Assembly (NCBI GenBank): GCA_964508915.1
Contig: CAZDVK010000006.1
Span: forward strand, 1-64,000
Direction: 5' to 3'
Length of the DNA: 64,000 nucleotides
From: CAZDVK01 sp964508915
Lineage (GTDB): Bacteria; Pseudomonadota; Alphaproteobacteria; Paracaedibacterales; CAIULA01
A model generated the notes under the pieces. It worked only from the letters and a program-made list of their open reading frames with translations. It was not told the origin of the DNA and did no database searches. Of this stretch, positions 16,827 through 26,566 are shown one piece after another. Both the position numbers and the translations under genes were made by a program. The first letter of the stretch is position 1. Every line of letters begins with the position of its first letter.

Positions 16827-19183
16827 AATTCACAACAGATTGGTTATTTGACCACCTCGAAACGACAGCCCCTTTAGCTGATATTCTAGATGCCTTGACG
16901 AATTTGGGAATCGAAGTGGAAGATGTTGAAAATAAAGCGGCATCTTTAAACGGTTTTGTGGTAGGCCATGTGCTGGAATGCGGCCGCCACCCCAATGCTG
17001 ACAAACTTAGTTTATGTTCTGTGACAGATGGCACACAAACCTTTCAAGTGGTTTGTGGTGCCCCCAATGTGCGTCAAGGCATGAAAGTGGCCTTTGCCAA
17101 AGAAGGTGTGATTATTCCCGAAAGTGGTCAGGCCCTTAAAAAAGGTGTGATTCGAAGCATTGAAAGCCACGGTATGCTGTGTTCCGCCCGGGAATTAAAA
17201 TTGGGTGAATCCCACGAAGGTATTATGGATTTAGATGCGAATTTAGAACCGGGTACCCCCTTAGCTGATGCCTTGAACCTAAATGATTGCGTTATTGATG
17301 TGAGCCTAACCCCTAACCGCGGTGACTGGTTTTCTGTGCGTGGTATTGCCCGGGAATTGGCAGCTTTTGGCATAGGAACGCTGAAACCGTTAAAACCTTA
17401 TAAATTCACAACCCAAGGGCAAAGCCCTATTGCTGTTCATATTGAATCAGAAGGGTGTTCCTATTTTACAGGGCGTGTGGTTAACAATGTTCAAAATGGT
17501 CAAAGCCCAGAATGGATGCAAAAACGGCTAAAAAGTGTTGGAATGCGCCCCATTTCAGCGTTAGTAGATGTTACCAATTATATTTGCCATGACATTGGGC
17601 GCCCTTTACACGTATTTGATGCAGACACCCTTCACGGGAATATAGTTGTTCGCAACGGTAAAGCGGCAGAACAGTTAACGTGCCTGAATGATATAACCTA
17701 TGCTTTGCAGCCAACTATGGTGGTTGTGGGGGACTCTCAAAACCCCCTTGCGTTGGGTGGCGTTATGGGGGGGGTGGCATCTAGCTGCACGGAAAAAACA
17801 ACCCGCGTATTCATTGAATCAGCCTTATTTGATTCAACCCGTATTGCCAAAACAGGCCAAACTTTACATATTATAAGTGATGCCCGCACCCGATTTGAAC
17901 GGGGTATAGACCCTTTTGATGTAGATTTAGGGTTAGCCATGGCAACCCAGGCTATTCTGGATTTATGCGGCGGTGAAGCCACAGAAACCGTGCAAGCAGG
18001 TTCTTTGCCACGGGATAAAAACATGGTCTCTTTATCCCTTGAAAAATTAAAAAATTACAGCGGTTTATCTGATATCAGTTTAACTTATGCTGCCAATTAC
18101 CTTGAAAAACTTGGCTTTTCCGTTCGCATTCAAGACGATTATTTAACAGCCGAGGTTCCCACCTGGCGTCATGATATAACCTTAGATGTAGATTTGATTG
18201 AAGAAATTCTGCGACTAAAAGGCTATAACAACATTCCAGCAACCCCCTTACCGCTGGCACCTGTTTTGCCGCACTTTGATGCTGAGTGTCTGATTAAAAA
18301 CACATGCATCAAGCAGGGTTTGACAGAATTGTATACGTGGTCTTTCACCGATGCCAAATCTGCTGGCCACTTTGGGGATGGTATTCATTTAGAAATGCCA
18401 TTAACCCAGGAATTTTCAACCCTCCGTCCGTCTATTTTGACAGGTCATTTAAAGGTGTTGAATCACAACCAAAACAAAAGCCAACCCAATGGCGCTTTTT
18501 TTGAAGTAGCCCGCACATTTAACTTAAAAGATGACACCATTCACCAACCATTGATGGTGGCAGGAACGCGCGCCCAAAAAGTGTATGAAAAAACATGGCT
18601 GACCCCCCACCGCGTGGTGGATGCCTATGATGTTAAAATTGATATGATTAATATTTTAGCAGCCTTCAATGTGAATAGTTACGAACTAGATGCCAAAGGG
18701 GCGCCCAGTTATTACCACCCAGGCCGGTCCGTGGCTGTAAAGCAAGGGCCTAAAGTTCTGGGTTATTTTGGTGAGTTGCACCCCAAAGTTCTGCAACATT
18801 TTCAAGTAGATGGACCCGTAGCAGCTTTTGAAGTATTTATTGACCAACTTCCCCAGACTATTAAAAGGAAGCTGGCACCCATTGCTTTGTCACCTTACCA
18901 AAAAGTCGTGCGGGATTTTGCGTTTATTGTAGACGCTGCGTTAGAAGCCGCAAAACTAATGAAAGTTGTTCAAAAAATAGACCCCGCATTGGTTCAAGAC
19001 GTTGAAATTTTTGATGTGTACCACGGTGATAAGTTACCAGCTGGCAAAAAATCATTAGCATTCCAGGTGGTATTGCAAGCCATGGACCGAACGTTAACAG
19101 ACGAAGAATTAGCCGCCTTCAGTGAAAAATTGGTGAATGCCGTTACAAACCAGTGCGGTGGCGTTTTAAGGGATTCCATATGA
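16823..19183 (+). CDS. pheT: Phenylalanyl-tRNA synthetase beta subunit
   Basis: A 786-residue protein of normal PheT length. It has an EMAP/tRNA-binding domain near residues 40-150 (HPNADKLSLCSV, VVCGAPNVRQGMKVAFA), then the B3/B4 editing region (MRPISALVDVTNYICHDIGRPLHVFDAD), B5 domain, and C-terminal ferredoxin-like anticodon-binding domain (PYQKVVRDFAFIVD). Translation couples to pheS (ATGA) and to lepA (ATGA). Confidence 0.96.
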   Translation: MKFTTDWLFDHLETTAPLADILDALTNLGIEVEDVENKAASLNGFVVGHVLECGRHPNADKLSLCSVTDGTQTFQVVCGAPNVRQGMKVAFAKEGVIIPESGQALKKGVIRSIESHGMLCSARELKLGESHEGIMDLDANLEPGTPLADALNLNDCVIDVSLTPNRGDWFSVRGIARELAAFGIGTLKPLKPYKFTTQGQSPIAVHIESEGCSYFTGRVVNNVQNGQSPEWMQKRLKSVGMRPISALVDVTNYICHDIGRPLHVFDADTLHGNIVVRNGKAAEQLTCLNDITYALQPTMVVVGDSQNPLALGGVMGGVASSCTEKTTRVFIESALFDSTRIAKTGQTLHIISDARTRFERGIDPFDVDLGLAMATQAILDLCGGEATETVQAGSLPRDKNMVSLSLEKLKNYSGLSDISLTYAANYLEKLGFSVRIQDDYLTAEVPTWRHDITLDVDLIEEILRLKGYNNIPATPLPLAPVLPHFDAECLIKNTCIKQGLTELYTWSFTDAKSAGHFGDGIHLEMPLTQEFSTLRPSILTGHLKVLNHNQNKSQPNGAFFEVARTFNLKDDTIHQPLMVAGTRAQKVYEKTWLTPHRVVDAYDVKIDMINILAAFNVNSYELDAKGAPSYYHPGRSVAVKQGPKVLGYFGELHPKVLQHFQVDGPVAAFEVFIDQLPQTIKRKLAPIALSPYQKVVRDFAFIVDAALEAAKLMKVVQKIDPALVQDVEIFDVYHGDKLPAGKKSLAFQVVLQAMDRTLTDEELAAFSEKLVNAVTNQCGGVLRDSI

Positions 19184-20988
19184 AAAACATTCGTAACTTT
19201 TCCATCATTGCCCATATCGACCATGGTAAATCAACCCTGGCCGACCGGTTGATTGAATTTTGTGGGGCCCTTGAAAGCCGTGAAATGAAACAGCAAGTGC
19301 TGGATTCCATGGATATTGAACGGGAACGGGGCATTACCATTAAGGCCCAAACGGTGCGCTTAACGTATCAGGCAAAAAATGGTGAAACCTATATTTTAAA
19401 CTTGATGGATACGCCGGGCCATGTGGACTTTGCCTATGAAGTCAGCCGATCGTTAGCAGCCTGTGAAGGGTCACTGTTGGTGGTGGATGCCAGCCAAGGG
19501 GTGGAAGCTCAAACCCTGGCGAACGTATACCAGGCCATTGAAAACAACCATGAAATTATTCCCATTCTGAATAAAATAGACTTGCCAGCAGCAGACCCAG
19601 AGCGTGTAAAAAACCAAATTGAAGATGTCATTGGTATTGATGCCAGTGATGCCGTGATGGTTTCAGCCAAAAGCGGCATTGGCATTGAAGATGTGTTGGA
19701 AGCCATTGTAACACGCCTGCCCCCCCCTAAAAGTGAATTCGAGGATGACGCCGCCAATGCACCTTTGAAAGCCCTTTTGGTAGACAGTTGGTATGATGCT
19801 TACTTGGGCGTTATGATTTTGGTGCGCATTGTGGATGGTACACTGAAGGCGGGCCAAAAAATCCGCATGATGAACGCAGGCGCCACGTACGAAGTTGACC
19901 GTGTTGGCTGTTTTACGCCCAAAAAAGTCATTGTCGATAAGCTGTTGCCCGGTGAAATGGGTTTCTTAACGGCCAGCATTAAACACGTGGCTGACTGTAA
20001 GGTGGGTGATACCATCACCGAAGAAAAGCGCCTGACTGCCACACCTTTAGCAGGGTTTAAACCTTCTGTGCCTGTGGTATTTTGTGGATTATTTCCATCA
20101 GACGCAGCGGAATTTGAACACCTGCGCGATAGTTTGGCAAAGCTTCAGTTAAATGATGCCAGCTTTCATTTTGAACCCGAAAGTTCTGCCGCCCTTGGGT
20201 ATGGTTTTCGGTGTGGGTTTTTGGGTTTATTACACCTGGAAATTATTCAAGAACGGTTGGAACGGGAATTTGACCTAGATTTAATTACAACCGCCCCCAG
20301 CGTTGTGTACCGCTTGCACATGACCAACGGCACCGTCACAGAATTGCATAACCCATCCGACATGCCTGATGTTGTGAAAATAGATTTCATTGAAGAACCG
20401 TGGATTAAAGCCACCATTCTAGTGCCAGACGAATACCTAGGCCCCATTCTAACCTTGTGTAATGACCGGCGTGGCGAACAAATAGATTTAACCTATGCGG
20501 GCAACCGGGCCATGGTGGTGTACCGCCTGCCTTTGAACGAAGTGGTGTTTGATTTTTATGATCGGTTAAAGTCTATTAGCCGGGGGTATGCGTCATTCGA
20601 TTACCAGATGGATTGCTACCGTCAAGACGAATTGGTGAAAGTCAACATTTTGGTGAATGCCGAACCGGTAGATGCCTTGTCTATGATTGTACACCGCACA
20701 CGGGCGGAAACCCGGGGCCGCATGCTGTGCGAACGCCTGAAAGATTTAATTCCCAAGCAGTTGTTCAAAATTGCCGTACAAGCAGCCATTGGTGGCAAAA
20801 TTATTGCCCGTGAAACCATTTCAGCCATGCGGAAAGACGTGTTGGCCAAATGTTACGGCGGTGACATTAGCCGTAAACGAAAGCTGTTAGATAAGCAAAA
20901 AGCTGGTAAAAAACGCATGCGCCAATTTGGTAATGTGGAAATTCCCCAAAGCGCCTTCATCGCCGCCCTGAAAATGGGAGATGATTAA
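19180..20988 (+). CDS. lepA: Elongation factor 4 (LepA)
   Basis: A 602-residue translational GTPase. The G1 motif is AHIDHGKST, G2 GITIKAQTV, G3 DTPGHVDFAYEVSRSL and G4 LNKIDLP. The characteristic LepA C-terminal domain ends with a basic region (SRKRKLLDKQKAGKKRM). LepA acts at the membrane/ribosome to rescue or fine-tune translation. The start at 19180 overlaps the pheT stop, and an in-frame ATG 27 bp upstream is not needed. A pheT-lepA fusion of operons is not the usual lepA-lepB arrangement; lepB is not present. Confidence 0.96.
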   Translation: MKNIRNFSIIAHIDHGKSTLADRLIEFCGALESREMKQQVLDSMDIERERGITIKAQTVRLTYQAKNGETYILNLMDTPGHVDFAYEVSRSLAACEGSLLVVDASQGVEAQTLANVYQAIENNHEIIPILNKIDLPAADPERVKNQIEDVIGIDASDAVMVSAKSGIGIEDVLEAIVTRLPPPKSEFEDDAANAPLKALLVDSWYDAYLGVMILVRIVDGTLKAGQKIRMMNAGATYEVDRVGCFTPKKVIVDKLLPGEMGFLTASIKHVADCKVGDTITEEKRLTATPLAGFKPSVPVVFCGLFPSDAAEFEHLRDSLAKLQLNDASFHFEPESSAALGYGFRCGFLGLLHLEIIQERLEREFDLDLITTAPSVVYRLHMTNGTVTELHNPSDMPDVVKIDFIEEPWIKATILVPDEYLGPILTLCNDRRGEQIDLTYAGNRAMVVYRLPLNEVVFDFYDRLKSISRGYASFDYQMDCYRQDELVKVNILVNAEPVDALSMIVHRTRAETRGRMLCERLKDLIPKQLFKIAVQAAIGGKIIARETISAMRKDVLAKCYGGDISRKRKLLDKQKAGKKRMRQFGNVEIPQSAFIAALKMGDD

Positions 20989-20991
20989 TTA

Positions 20992-21597
20992 CTAAGAGTA
21001 TTCTTTTATTAGTTTATCAATAGTTTTGTTGTTTAATGCCATGCTGTCGCTTATCAAGGGTCCTGTTTTTCTCTTAGAATTTTCAAAAGCTGGGTCCACG
21101 TAGTACGGAAAATTTTCAAGCTCTAAAATTGTAAGTCTTTCTAGAAGAATTAAATCAGAATGAAGTTGAAACAGTGCAATGTCTTCATCGTACTTACTAG
21201 ATGTTAAGAGTAGCAAAGGCAATTTGATAAAAATTATTTTTAAAAAAGATTCTTCTTCTGAACGTTCCAAAGCATAGGCCCGAATATTGGTAAAAATCTT
21301 ACCTGTGAAATTTCTTTTGTTGATATTTTTTAATTCCCTTAGATGCTCTAATATGCTTTCTTTTGAATATTTTATTCTTTCCTCACGTTCCCGTTTTCTG
21401 TATTCCAAGATTTCTCTCTTCTCTTGAGAGGTGAAAGCATTTTGAAGCTCTTCATCGTCCTTTCTAAATGCAAGCTGCATCCTATATTGGTGTTCGTGGC
21501 GAATATTTATTTCTTTTAACTGTTTTAAAATTTCATCTTCTTCACTGCACCCAGAAAGAAGGAAAAGAGAGCAAAACAAAGCAAGGAAACAATACAT
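20992..21597 (-). CDS. Small charged lipoprotein, function unknown
   Basis: A 201-residue protein. The signal peptide ends in lipobox LLSGC (Cys17), so the mature N-terminus should be lipidated and membrane-anchored. The rest is highly charged with helical Glu/Lys/Arg-rich stretches (residues 20-100), likely coiled coil, and a hydrophobic IFIKLPLLLLTSS near residues 125-137. No family is recognised. It is convergent with lepA, 3 bp apart. Confidence 0.65.
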   Translation of the reverse strand: MYCFLALFCSLFLLSGCSEEDEILKQLKEINIRHEHQYRMQLAFRKDDEELQNAFTSQEKREILEYRKREREERIKYSKESILEHLRELKNINKRNFTGKIFTNIRAYALERSEEESFLKIIFIKLPLLLLTSSKYDEDIALFQLHSDLILLERLTILELENFPYYVDPAFENSKRKTGPLISDSMALNNKTIDKLIKEYS

Positions 21598-21701
21598 AAT
21601 GAAAAATACCTTTTCTCAGGTTTGGACTGAAGTATAAACTTAATCAATTGATCTATTCTTATCAACTTTTTAATACACAAAATAAAGAACCGTAACTTTT
21701 C

Positions 21702-21730
21702 TTGACAGAGCAACATTCAAAGTTTAGGGT
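21702..21730 (+). promoter_or_regulatory. Possible sigma-70 promoter for the 21777 gene
   Basis: Perfect -35 TTGACA (21702-21707), a 17-bp spacer, and a poor -10 TAGGGT (21725-21730), 46 bp before the ATG. The spacing is right but the -10 is weak. Confidence 0.4.
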
Positions 21731-21776
21731 CTTAATTACGTAATAAAACGTAAATTTTTATTAAAAGGGAGTAATC

Positions 21777-22214
21777 ATGAAACCTATCAAATTTCCTGAT
21801 TCAAGAAAATTAGATGTAATTTTTGAATCAGGAAGCTCTAGTCTTAATGGTCTCGTTATAGAAGTGCAAAAGGTGATACCAGATGAAGATGCTTGGGAAA
21901 GAATTTTCACTTCTTCTGCCGGAGAGAGTGTCACGTATGTAGATAAAGGATGTCCAATTGAAAGGCGTATTTATAAAGGTGGTGAAATCATCCCTAAAGA
22001 TTTTAGTCATACAGTCGAAACTCTTAAAATTGTCGCTATTGATTGTTATGAGGAGGATTATGGTGAAGAGGATTTTGAAAAAGCCATTAAAAACACTAAA
22101 AGTATGATTTACACAGACCTTTATCTCTTTAGAGATAATAAAAGAGAAGTCTACGCTTTGTGGAATTCAGCAAAAGGTGAACAAATCTATAAAGGTTTTG
22201 CGTTTGATGATTGA
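21777..22214 (+). CDS. Hypothetical cytoplasmic protein
   Basis: A 145-residue acidic protein with no signal or membrane segment, beginning MKPIKFPDSRKLDVIFESG. The ribosome binding site AAAGGGAG is about 6 bp upstream and a promoter-like site precedes it, so the gene is probably real. It is unrecognised; its mixed alpha/beta, acidic composition would fit many small orphan proteins, including immunity proteins, but no evidence singles that out. A tiny frame overlaps its stop. Confidence 0.55.
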   Translation: MKPIKFPDSRKLDVIFESGSSSLNGLVIEVQKVIPDEDAWERIFTSSAGESVTYVDKGCPIERRIYKGGEIIPKDFSHTVETLKIVAIDCYEEDYGEEDFEKAIKNTKSMIYTDLYLFRDNKREVYALWNSAKGEQIYKGFAFDD

Positions 22215-22323
22215 CATGGAGCGTTCTCCAGAAGAACGGCTTAAAACGCTGAACCATCAAATAGAAGAGGGGATTGATAGCCTGAGGCCCCAGTCAACTT
22301 GTACTTGGAAAATCGCAAGATAA
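22207..22323 (+). pseudogene. 38-codon frame resembling the C-terminus of a ParD-type antitoxin
   Basis: The frame encodes MIDMERSPEERLKTLNHQ followed by IEEGIDSLRPQ. The pattern EERLKxLxxxIEEGIDS resembles the C-terminal end of ParD-family antitoxins. It lacks the ribbon-helix-helix DNA-binding half, and no toxin gene follows. It is most likely a degraded fragment, or chance. Confidence 0.25.
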
Positions 22324-22360
22324 ACATCCATAATTTAACGATAAAAACATACAGAAAAGA

Positions 22361-22454
22361 TGTCGTCCCCGCGTAGGCGGGGATCTATAAAAACTTGGAA
22401 ATGAATTGAATTATTCTACTTTTCCCTGGACCCCGGCCTACGCCGGGGTGACAC
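22361..22454. repeat. Palindromic intergenic repeat (GC-rich arms)
   Basis: Two GC-rich arms, TGTCGTCCCCGCGTAGGCG... (22361-22384) and ...CGGCCTACGCCGGGGTGACA (22431-22453), are imperfect inverted copies of each other; each arm is itself a hairpin (CCCCGC/GCGGGG and CCCCGGC/GCCGGGG). The core is much richer in G+C than its surroundings. This is the layout of paired REP/MITE-type elements found in many bacterial genomes. It may also terminate the flanking transcripts. Confidence 0.8.
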
Positions 22455-22501
22455 ACTGTTAATCAGCTAAATACTACCTTTATTGGGTACGCCTCCCCCC
22501 G

Positions 22502-23836
22502 CTATTTAATATTGGGCGAATCGTTGAATATGTATTCCGCAATAAAACGGGCCGGGTTTTCCACGGGATCAAGCATTTTCTTGAATTCATTTCGGGTTAA
22601 GGTTTCACCGAAAATTCGCGCTTTCACCTTTTGAACAAAACATGAAACTCTGCCTTGGCAGACACTATCTTTAAATGGTACGTAATTATCTTTTTTAAGT
22701 TCATCCAAATAAGACAAAATGTCTTTTGGATCATAAGCCATGTAAACGTATTTTTTGAATTCCCGCGGCAAAGGGGCGGCTTCAAATTCCAAATTCAGGC
22801 CATTGGTTAGGTAAATAATGGGTTTATCGGCCACAACCGTTTCAGCCAAAGCAGATGTGCCATCGGCAATCACCACGTCAGATTCTAAAATATCGTGTTC
22901 TAAGGGCTTGGTAATGTGTTCTGAATAAACCACGTTTTCCAAATCTGTAAATTTTTTAATAATTTCATTTACGTCTTCGCGGCTTAGGTGTTTGTTGTCA
23001 ACAGCCCGGGGAAACAAGGAAACGTGCGGGCGTAAAATCAACTGAACGTTAGGGTGTTCTTTCGCGTAATTGTAGAAAAAGTGATAGTACATTAAAAAGG
23101 TTGAACCACTTTCATTTTTATCGCGCCCGCGGAAAGACAAGCTCCACCTTGGCATCCAAAGAATGGTTGTTTCGAATTTTTTTTCCTTTTTGGGTTTTTT
23201 AAAATCGCGAACGTTTTTATATGTTTGATAACCAGATACCACGGCACGGTGGGGGGGAAATTTATAGGCATTTTCATAAATCCATTTCGTACTTTTAGAA
23301 TCTACAAAAACTGTATGAATTTGTTGGGGTAAGGTCGGGTCGCTCAGCCACCCTTGGTGGAAAAGGTGCGGACCATAGGGAACATACATCACCTTTTTGG
23401 TTATTTTTTTAAGGGCATCATCCACATAATGCGGGTCTAAAACGGAATCTTTATAAGCGTTGTAAGGGTTTTGGGTAAAAATATAGTCAGGTTTATAAGA
23501 TTCTATGGATTCGCATTTTTTGGTATAGGGCCCATGTTTCCCACACGGGAAAATAACATCCGCTTCATCAAACCGTTTGATAAAATCTAGGTCAATGTCT
23601 GTTGCCAATTTACCAAAATAAAAATAGGGAATAGCCACAATTTTAACTTTATGGCCCACGGCTTTCATTTCCCGGTACACTTCATACATGCCCTTCCCAC
23701 CGAATGATTCTGTGTGCACAAGGAAAAAAACATTCTTTGGCCCGGGGGTTTCCTTATAAGGAGGCAGGAAAAAGAAAAACAAAGCCACCAAAAAAGATGA
23801 AGCCAGAAAAAACAGCTGCAAAGCCCAACGATTCAT
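22502..23836 (-). CDS. Membrane-anchored GT-B transferase, CDP-glycerol glycerophosphotransferase-like
   Basis: A 444-residue protein with an N-terminal membrane anchor (residues 5-25) and a two-lobe GT-B architecture. The C-terminal lobe has the donor-site pattern SDVVIADGTSALAETVVADKPIIYLT near residues 325-350, with ILRPHVS before it. This is typical of TagB/TagF-like polyol-phosphate transferases and related surface-polysaccharide enzymes. The acceptor and donor cannot be told from sequence. It stands alone, with its stop near a palindromic repeat. Confidence 0.7.
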   Translation of the reverse strand: MNRWALQLFFLASSFLVALFFFFLPPYKETPGPKNVFFLVHTESFGGKGMYEVYREMKAVGHKVKIVAIPYFYFGKLATDIDLDFIKRFDEADVIFPCGKHGPYTKKCESIESYKPDYIFTQNPYNAYKDSVLDPHYVDDALKKITKKVMYVPYGPHLFHQGWLSDPTLPQQIHTVFVDSKSTKWIYENAYKFPPHRAVVSGYQTYKNVRDFKKPKKEKKFETTILWMPRWSLSFRGRDKNESGSTFLMYYHFFYNYAKEHPNVQLILRPHVSLFPRAVDNKHLSREDVNEIIKKFTDLENVVYSEHITKPLEHDILESDVVIADGTSALAETVVADKPIIYLTNGLNLEFEAAPLPREFKKYVYMAYDPKDILSYLDELKKDNYVPFKDSVCQGRVSCFVQKVKARIFGETLTRNEFKKMLDPVENPARFIAEYIFNDSPNIK

Positions 23837-23988
23837 TTTTTATTCACTCAGCTTAAAATAGTTGCTAACCATGGTTAATTTTATTTTTATTTGAATATTG
23901 TTAAAATTTTATTAACTTGAGCCGCAGCTAAGCCACAATTTTTGATTTTTCTGGGAAATTGTATCAATTACTGACCATTTTGCAAAAA

Positions 23989-26400
23989 TCACATGACCGT
24001 TGGTTTATTTTCAACAGTCAAAACTGTTTCAAAAGGTGCCAAAGTCGGACCATCATCTTCATGTAAAATAGGCACAGGTTCCTTAACAAGGGCAATTTTC
24101 AGAACATCATCCATGGTGCGAACAGGCAAAATTGTTAAGCCATCTTTAACGTTTGCGGGAATGTCAGATAAGTCTTTTTCATTATCAGCCGGAATAATAA
24201 CCGTTTGAATTCCCCCCCGGTGGGCAGCTAGCAATTTTTCCTTTAATCCACCAATGGCCAGCACGCGACCCCGCAGGGTTATTTCACCCGTCATGGCCAC
24301 ATCTTTTCGAATGGGAATATTCGTAAAGGCTGACACGATGGCTGTACACATGGCTGTGCCTGCCGATGGCCCTTCTTTCGGTGTGGATGCTTCGGGTACA
24401 TGAATGTGGATATCTTTTTTATCAAAAATATCAGATTTAAGACCAAATTGATGGGCCCGCACGCGTACATAACTCATGGCCGCATGAACAGATTCCTGCA
24501 TCACGTCACCCAGTTTACCGGTAGACTGAACCTTGCCTTTTCCAGGAACCACAATGGCTTCAATGGATAAGAGTTCTCCACCCACTTCGGTCCAGGCCAT
24601 CCCTGTTGCCATGCCAACGGCGTCAAACTGTTCAACCTGACCAAATTGATAACGGGGTACGCCCGCATATTTTTCTAGGTTATCTTTATGAATAACAATA
24701 GATTTAATATCTTTTTGGGTCATAATTTCCCGAACGGCTTTACGGCATAACTTGGCGATTTCACGTTCTAAACTACGAACCCCTGCTTCACGGGTATAGT
24801 ACCGGACCAAAGCCAACAAAGCGTCATCATTAACTGTCAATTCACCTTTTTTAAGGCCATGCATGTCAGCCTGCTTGGCTAACAAATAGTTCTTAGCAAT
24901 GCCCATTTTTTCGTCTTCCGTATAGCCTGGAATACGAATTACTTCCATACGATCCAACAAAGGTTGGGGCATTTTCAATGTATTAGCGGTGGTCACAAAC
25001 ATTACGTTAGACAGGTCATAGTCTACTTCCAGATAATGATCATTAAACGTGCTGTTTTGTTCAGGGTCCAAAACTTCAAGCAACGCCGATGCCGGGTCAC
25101 CGCGCCAATCGTTGCCCATTTTGTCAATTTCATCTAACAGAAACAACGGGTTCGATGTTTTCGCTTTTTTCATGCTTTGAATAATTTTTCCAGGCATAGC
25201 CCCAATGTAGGTACGGCGATGGCCACGAATTTCAGCTTCATCCCGCACACCACCTAAAGAAATACGCGCAAAGTGACGGCCGGTGGCTTCAGCAATAGAC
25301 TTACCTAATGATGTTTTTCCAACACCAGGTGGCCCAACCAAGCATAAAATTTGCCCGCGCACCTTACCCATACGGGCCTGTACGGCTAAATATTCCAAAA
25401 TACGTTCTTTAACCTTTTCAAGGCCAAAATGGTCACGATCTAGAATTTTCTGAGCAGCGTCCAAATCACGTTTAATTTTAGAAGGCTTGTCCCAAGGAAG
25501 GTTCACAATCCAGTCTAAATAGTTTCGAACCACGGTCGATTCAGCCGATGACGCATTCATTGTTCGCAGTTTGCGAAACTCTGCCTGGGCTTTTGTTTTA
25601 ACATCTTTTGGAAGTTTTAATTTTCTGAGTTTTTCTTCCAATTCTGATAATTCATCTTTACCGTCTTCGGAATCACCTAATTCTTTGTGAATTGCCTTTA
25701 GTTGTTCATTTAAATAATATTCGCGCTGGGTTTTTTCCATTTGCCCTTTCACGCGGTTGCGAATACGTTTTTCAACCTTTAGAACATTATTTTCTTCTTC
25801 AATGTAAAGAAGAATCCGTTCAAGGCGTTTTTTAACGCTTAAGGTTTCCAGCAAATCTTGCTTTTCAGATATTTTCAAATTGAAATAGGCTGAAACCGTA
25901 TCCACAAGCTTAGATGGTGAATCCATTTGATTAATGGACACTAAAATATCTGGGGGAACTTTTCGGTTTAATTTAACGTGCTGCTCAAACTGGCTAATAA
26001 CTGTACGGCACAAAGCCTCCAGCGTTGTTTGATCATCCAAATCTTCATCAATTGGCACCACATGGGCTGTTAGAAAATCATCAGTTAGGTCAAAATGTTT
26101 TACTTTTGCCCGGTGAATCCCCTCAACCAGGGCTTTCACTGTACCATCTGGCAGCTTAATCATCTGAAGGACTGTACCCACAGTTCCAACAGTGTACAAA
26201 TCTTCTGCATAAGGCGTATCTTCAGAAGAATCTTTTTGAGTTACCAAAAAGATTTCTTTGTTTTTCGAATCCATAGCTTGCGACAAAGCCCGCACGGACA
26301 TATCGCGCCCCACGAATAAAGGCACAATCATATGGGGAAAAACAACAATATCGCGCAATGGTAGAACGGGGTAGGCCATTTTTTCTTGTTTTTTTTCCAT
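23989..26400 (-). CDS. lon: ATP-dependent protease Lon
   Basis: An 803-residue AAA+ serine protease of usual Lon length. It has an N-terminal substrate-binding domain (YPVLPLRDIVVFPHM), Walker A GPPGVGKTS, Walker B FLLDEIDKM, and catalytic Ser in PKEGPSAGTAM with Lys in GGLKEKLLAAHRGG. It degrades misfolded and regulatory proteins in the cytoplasm. The ATG at 26400 is preferred: AGGGGG lies 5 bp upstream, while an in-frame ATG 18 bp earlier lacks a good site. Confidence 0.97.
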   Translation of the reverse strand: MEKKQEKMAYPVLPLRDIVVFPHMIVPLFVGRDMSVRALSQAMDSKNKEIFLVTQKDSSEDTPYAEDLYTVGTVGTVLQMIKLPDGTVKALVEGIHRAKVKHFDLTDDFLTAHVVPIDEDLDDQTTLEALCRTVISQFEQHVKLNRKVPPDILVSINQMDSPSKLVDTVSAYFNLKISEKQDLLETLSVKKRLERILLYIEEENNVLKVEKRIRNRVKGQMEKTQREYYLNEQLKAIHKELGDSEDGKDELSELEEKLRKLKLPKDVKTKAQAEFRKLRTMNASSAESTVVRNYLDWIVNLPWDKPSKIKRDLDAAQKILDRDHFGLEKVKERILEYLAVQARMGKVRGQILCLVGPPGVGKTSLGKSIAEATGRHFARISLGGVRDEAEIRGHRRTYIGAMPGKIIQSMKKAKTSNPLFLLDEIDKMGNDWRGDPASALLEVLDPEQNSTFNDHYLEVDYDLSNVMFVTTANTLKMPQPLLDRMEVIRIPGYTEDEKMGIAKNYLLAKQADMHGLKKGELTVNDDALLALVRYYTREAGVRSLEREIAKLCRKAVREIMTQKDIKSIVIHKDNLEKYAGVPRYQFGQVEQFDAVGMATGMAWTEVGGELLSIEAIVVPGKGKVQSTGKLGDVMQESVHAAMSYVRVRAHQFGLKSDIFDKKDIHIHVPEASTPKEGPSAGTAMCTAIVSAFTNIPIRKDVAMTGEITLRGRVLAIGGLKEKLLAAHRGGIQTVIIPADNEKDLSDIPANVKDGLTILPVRTMDDVLKIALVKEPVPILHEDDGPTLAPFETVLTVENKPTVM

Positions 26401-26505
26401 AAAATCCCCCTGAATCATTATCTATAGACTTAATTCCAGTTATACCACGACTTTTAAAAAAGCCAAAGCTTTCCCGTTGCTATGAACTGATACGTGTTTG
26501 TTCAA

Positions 26506-26543
26506 GAAAAATGGGCCCTCACCTTTTTAAAGCTTGGGCCCAT
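26506..26543 (-). terminator. Rho-independent terminator of the flagellin gene
   Basis: On the minus strand ATGGGCCC (26536-26543) pairs perfectly with GGGCCCAT (26511-26518) and is followed by five T. It sits 23 bp after the flagellin stop. Confidence 0.85.
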
Positions 26544-26566
26544 CTTAAGATTAGTACGATTGCAAT

